Below are positions 60,944 to 64,000 of a stretch of DNA of 64,000 nucleotides, in pieces. A program made the translations under genes and the position numbers. This DNA is from Pisaster brevispinus (Eukaryota > Echinodermata > Asteroidea > Forcipulatida > Asteriidae), in NCBI GenBank assembly GCA_023634235.1, contig JAMKCF010000014.1, positions 682,001 through 746,000 on the forward strand. The letters are read 5' to 3'. The notes below the pieces were generated by a model, which was given only the letters and a program-made list of their open reading frames with translations, did no database searches and was not told where the DNA came from. Numbering within the stretch: the first letter of the stretch is position 1; the number at the start of each line of letters is the position of its first letter.

Positions 60944-61274
60944 TAGATATTAACTCGCAGTTGACGCTTCAGCATAATTATTTATCACGCAAGCTGACGA
61001 TATTTTGAGTGAGCTCTGTGTACAGATCAAACTACCTTGATTGTAGTTGCACAGTCTAACCCCCTGTGAAAAAATGTTATCACAGATTACTGCATCATTT
61101 TAGGCGGTTCAAAAGTACCTTTACAGTCTGCAAGTTTTTCAATGCATGGAACCAGACTACAAATTACACCAGACCTTGTTCGTGATACAAGCCCTTAACA
61201 TGATGGACAGGGTAGTGGCCTACGACTAAGTTGTGAAACAAGTAATCTATATACAGAACATCTCAGGGAGTTTG

Positions 61275-61496
61275 TTATTGCGCTTCTTTATCCTTGTTGC
61301 TAGGATACCCTTCTCCCTCCTCCATTGGCTGCTCGGGTGGATCTTCTCCAGGCTGACCCCTATGAGCTGGGGGGTTGGGCGGGCCATGCAGTGTGTTGTT
61401 GATAGCGTTTGGGTGTCTGTGGACGTTAGCTTGGTGGTGTTGGGTGAAATTCTGAGGCTGCTGGTTGTTTGGCACTTGTGGCTGAAGCTGACTGTT
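61275..61496 (-). CDS. USP9X: USP9X last exon (C terminus)
   Basis: 73 codons plus [23 protein letters not shown] through [20 protein letters not shown] and KEAQ. Ends in Lys/Glu-rich residues, similar in character to the vertebrate tail. Confidence 0.8.
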   Translation of the reverse strand, partial: NSQLQPQVPNNQQPQNFTQHHQANVHRHPNAINNTLHGPPNPPAHRGQPGEDPPEQPMEEGEGYPSNKDKEAQ

Positions 61497-64000
61497 CTGT
61501 GAAAACAAAAACAGAAATACTATTTATTCTTTGAAGTTATGAAATCTAGATAATCCAACAGTGAAGAAACTTATGGACCTGAAGAGAATCAAAGATCAAG
61601 AAGAAAATGGAAACAAGAAGCAAATTATAGAGGAACTTCATTAAAAATTCAACCAAACAAAAGTTGAAAAACTGGGCCCAAATCCTTATCTGCATGAAGC
61701 ACCATAAGCACCTAAGCACAAAATAATTATGCTTGGCAGAATAAGGTTACCAGCCAAAGTACCACATATGTATCATTTATGACTGGTATCCCGCTCCCTT
61801 TTTGCTTAGCAGAAAATTGTTCAGCAATATTTCTTGCTTAAGCAGTCTCTATGAAATTGAGCTCTGTTGTTGGAGTGTTTTTGTTTTGAAACTCACCTGT
61901 GCTGTTACGTTCTGTTGATTGTTGGGTGCTTGCTGGGGTTTATTTTGTGGTGCGTTGGTTACCGGTGTGTCTTCCTGTGGTGATGTGTCTTCATCTTGCA
62001 CCTAAACATACAGAAAAACAATAAGATATTACAACACCCTGTATCATGTCGTCTTGGAGGAGGTGAGACAACAGAGGGAGCTCTTCATTGTGTTTCCTCA
62101 CATTCTCAGCATCACAGGTAAGTTACAGAATAAACCCATTTCATTGGCCCTCCACTGCCGCGGTAAACCAATGGAAACGTGCAGCGGTGTACACGCCGCG
62201 CGTAACAGTCAGCCAATGATAGGTCTTTACTGACTTCAGTGAGGGCGCTGTTGGGTCTTGTGACATCATATGCAAGGGTCGTTTGGTAATAACCCTTAAA
62301 TAAAAATTATTTATTTTGTTTCTTTACCCATCGTACACTCGAACAGTTATAACTGGTTTCCTTTGTGGCCCCTGCATGTATTAACCAGACTAGAATCTCT
62401 TTGGTGTACAAACCAAGAGCTCATGTTACCTGTGAGGTCATGGTTTGGTTATTAGGCTGCTGTAGGTGGGGCAGATGTTGTTGATAATTTGTAACTGGCG
62501 GTTCGTCTTGAGGTGAGCCTTCTTGCTCATCCATGGCATCTAGGTCTTCTGGTTCCTGGGGTTGAAAGGTCAAAGGTTGAGAGGGATGAGATTTGATGAA
62601 TGTGGACATTTCTGACAAAATTGCTTGGGGCCTGGGTTTCCCTTATTCTAGACCCAGAACCTCCAAGATGTTACAATTCAGGAGGTTTCAGACTCTGTGC
62701 ATCACTAGAAATACAAAACTCCAGGTTTGGACACAATGTGGACTATTTCTTTCTCCCTTTGATGACTGCTTTACTTCCTTCAAGAAAATCTGAACTCTTG
62801 CGTTTTTTGTGAAATCCTGAAATCAGGAAAAATGGTGATCGCCAGCACAGAATTCAGCGGTAAGCACAGCCATGAAAATTGGCCCTGTAATGAAGTGTGG
62901 TGGTTTTTACAAGAGCCATTGGTGAAACTCGACATTTCAATCATTCTCCTCTGATGGTCTTCAGGAGTAGAGCTGTATGTTTCCCCCCACCATTCAAACT
63001 GTCAAACCCTTAGATAGTTTGAAGTGACTTTTGATTTAATTTGGACAACTTCAATCAAACATTTAGTCTTCCACTTTTGACATCAAACTCACATCATCTG
63101 GGCAGAGCTCGCAAGCTTTAGCGAGTGTGATACGGGCGCTATGGGATCGTTCCAAGAAGTAACCGTTTGATGTTTCGTTGGATTGCGCCGGTGGTGACCA
63201 ATTATTATACGTGTATTGAGCGTTGGCTGAATATGGTCTCTGTAAAAAACAAAAGAGAAAATTATATATTGTCATTTTGAGTTCCAAGATCGTACAGATT
63301 TGATCAGGATTCATTTGTCTTGTTCTGAGTAATTTGAAGACAATTTGAAAAAACTTCTTAAATGTTCAGCCCTTTTCTTAAAAAAAACCCCCAAACCAGT
63401 TCTACTAAGACAGTTCTCTCCCACTTTAAAAACTCCTTTTTAAAATAATTAATCTTTCTCCAAACACTTACCCTCTCCAGTTCATCTCCAAGCCATTCTA
63501 CTGACCAGTTCCATTTGCGTTTGAGATCGCCGTGCGTTGCCAGCAGCCTTCCAGCTGCCTCGCAGTTTGTGAAGAGCGCCACCATGCATTTGATGCACTG
63601 ATAAGCACGCTTTTGATAGTGATTCTTGGAGCGTTGGACTGTGTCAAATAATCCATCCCGGTCGTCTGGTATACCTGAATGGGGGTGGGTGGGGATAAAA
63701 CCATGTTAAAGAGAATAATGTCAATCAAAGACAAACACTCAATCGTCAGATTAATTTTTTTGAAAATTCACAAAATAATGTATCCGAAGAAGAGGATTCA
63801 ACAGATATCAAATTTGTATTTATTAGTTTTGTAATCATCCTCCATGTTTGACAGGGCTTTGTATGCTAATAGAGTGAAGTCGGTCATCTTGACCTCTAAG
63901 ATGTTTCCAATGTTACCTTTGAGAGCATTTAAGATGCGGTGATTCTGCCATGAATCTTCAAGTAGGAGCATCTGTAGGAGTAGGTCCAGGTAAGGCCTTA
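61275..64000 (-). CDS. USP9X: USP9X / fat facets-type ubiquitin-specific protease, C-terminal part (5' end outside window)
   Basis: Very large cytoplasmic deubiquitinase that removes ubiquitin from substrates in trafficking, polarity and signalling. The cysteine-protease domain lies upstream of this window. Five exons give about 294 C-terminal residues in continuous frame. The first three are strongly conserved with the vertebrate proteins: [80 protein letters not shown] and [16 protein letters not shown]. The last three exons become Gln/Pro/Asn-rich and acidic ([33 protein letters not shown]), as the disordered tail of the family does, and end [12 protein letters not shown]. The gene is head-to-tail with PCCA. 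Paralogue USP9Y does not apply outside mammals; USP24 is less similar. Confidence 0.93.
61497..61896 (-). other. USP9X last intron, with MITE
   Basis: Half of it is a foldback element at 61674-61864. Confidence 0.8.
61674..61864. mobile_element. Foldback/MITE-like element
   Basis: GGGCCCAAATCCTTATCTGC at the left against GCAGTCTCTATGAAATTGAGC at the right, with AAGGTTACCAGCCAAAGTAC inside, all matching 50951-51143 with decay. Confidence 0.82.
61897..62001 (-). CDS. USP9X: USP9X exon (disordered tail)
   Basis: 35 codons, [20 protein letters not shown] then [18 protein letters not shown] acceptor, CAG|GTGAGT donor; phase preserved. Confidence 0.78.
62002..62429 (-). other. USP9X intron
   Basis: 428 bp with no recognised element; includes a GC-rich stretch near 62150-62210. 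Confidence 0.6.
62430..62555 (-). CDS. USP9X: USP9X exon (acidic tail)
   Basis: 42 codons, [20 protein letters not shown] then Gln-rich [20 protein letters not shown]. The family has an acidic PDDQDAPDEHE-like tract here. Confidence 0.82.
62556..63092 (-). other. USP9X intron
   Basis: 537 bp; a half-copy of the GAATTCAGCGGTAAGCACAG / CATGAAAATTGGCCC foldback family lies near 62845-62886. Confidence 0.6.
63093..63239 (-). CDS. USP9X: USP9X exon
   Basis: 49 codons, [20 protein letters not shown] through [15 protein letters not shown], highly conserved in USP9X. GTGAGT donor. Confidence 0.94.
63472..63674 (-). CDS. USP9X: USP9X exon
   Basis: 203 nt. [20 protein letters not shown] through [13 protein letters not shown] acceptor, AGG|GTAAG donor, phase fits both sides. 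Confidence 0.93.
63917..64000 (-). CDS. USP9X: USP9X exon, partial (runs off right edge)
   Basis: [20 protein letters not shown] then RILNALK. The donor AAAG|GTAAC leaves one base for the next exon. Confidence 0.9.

Larger units (their letters stand above)
56891..61274. other. Intergenic region between USP9X 3' end and PCCA 5' end
   Basis: About 4.4 kb. Going right: presumed PCCA promoter and 5' UTR (56891-57110, no TATA box, CGGTTATTTT repeated near 57050), a poly-G tract (about 57442-57462), a foldback relative (59066-59170), a 24-bp repeat (60026-60097), a tRNA-like SINE head (60540-60625, minus) and a 63-codon minus-strand frame (60752-60943). No confident gene. Confidence 0.6.

Overview
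The window is animal nuclear DNA: AT-rich, with spliced genes and GT-AG introns, tRNA-derived SINEs, foldback elements and minisatellites. A tandem cluster of intronless rhodopsin-class GPCRs resembling the rapidly expanded 'surreal' GPCR lineages of sea urchins and the putative olfactory GPCR clusters of sea stars, together with abundant foldback repeats beginning GGGCCCAATTTCATAGAGCT, suggests an echinoderm, most likely a sea star. The species is inference, not read from a marker.

Layout. 1-1394 is a 55-bp satellite whose last copies are inverted. 3300-6516 is a 72-bp minisatellite with one open frame. 9563-56890 (minus strand) is a complete 20-exon PCCA gene, the biotin-carrying alpha subunit of mitochondrial propionyl-CoA carboxylase; the joined exons stay in frame and give 725 residues. 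56891-61274 is intergenic. 61275-64000 (minus strand) is the 3' end of a USP9X/fat-facets-type deubiquitinase gene, with five exons visible and the catalytic domain outside the window.

The striking part is intron 11 of PCCA (16570-49034, about 32.5 kb). On the opposite strand it holds 11 intact single-exon GPCR genes (here G1-G7, G9-G12), a truncated copy (psi8), an orphan 3' end, and a short GPCR relic. The genes form three groups. Alpha is G1-G7, beta is G9-G11 with a different TM3-TM5 block, and gamma is G12, which is divergent except for a nearly identical TM1-TM2 tract of about 200 bp. Flanking DNA falls into repeated types (X, Y, Z, W), showing growth by two-gene units of about 5 kb and, later, by a unit of about 3.2-3.5 kb.

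Two features recur at fixed spacing. A TATA-like box lies 43-46 nt upstream of the ATG in nine of the 11 intact genes. A GTAAG splice donor lies 18-19 nt downstream of the stop codon in all 11 intact genes, and it is destroyed in the orphan 3' end. This points to a standard unit with a very short 5' leader, a one-exon CDS and a 3'-UTR intron, copied and shuffled inside a housekeeping gene's intron. The receptors are expected to be plasma-membrane chemosensory or peptide receptors; their ligands cannot be read from sequence.
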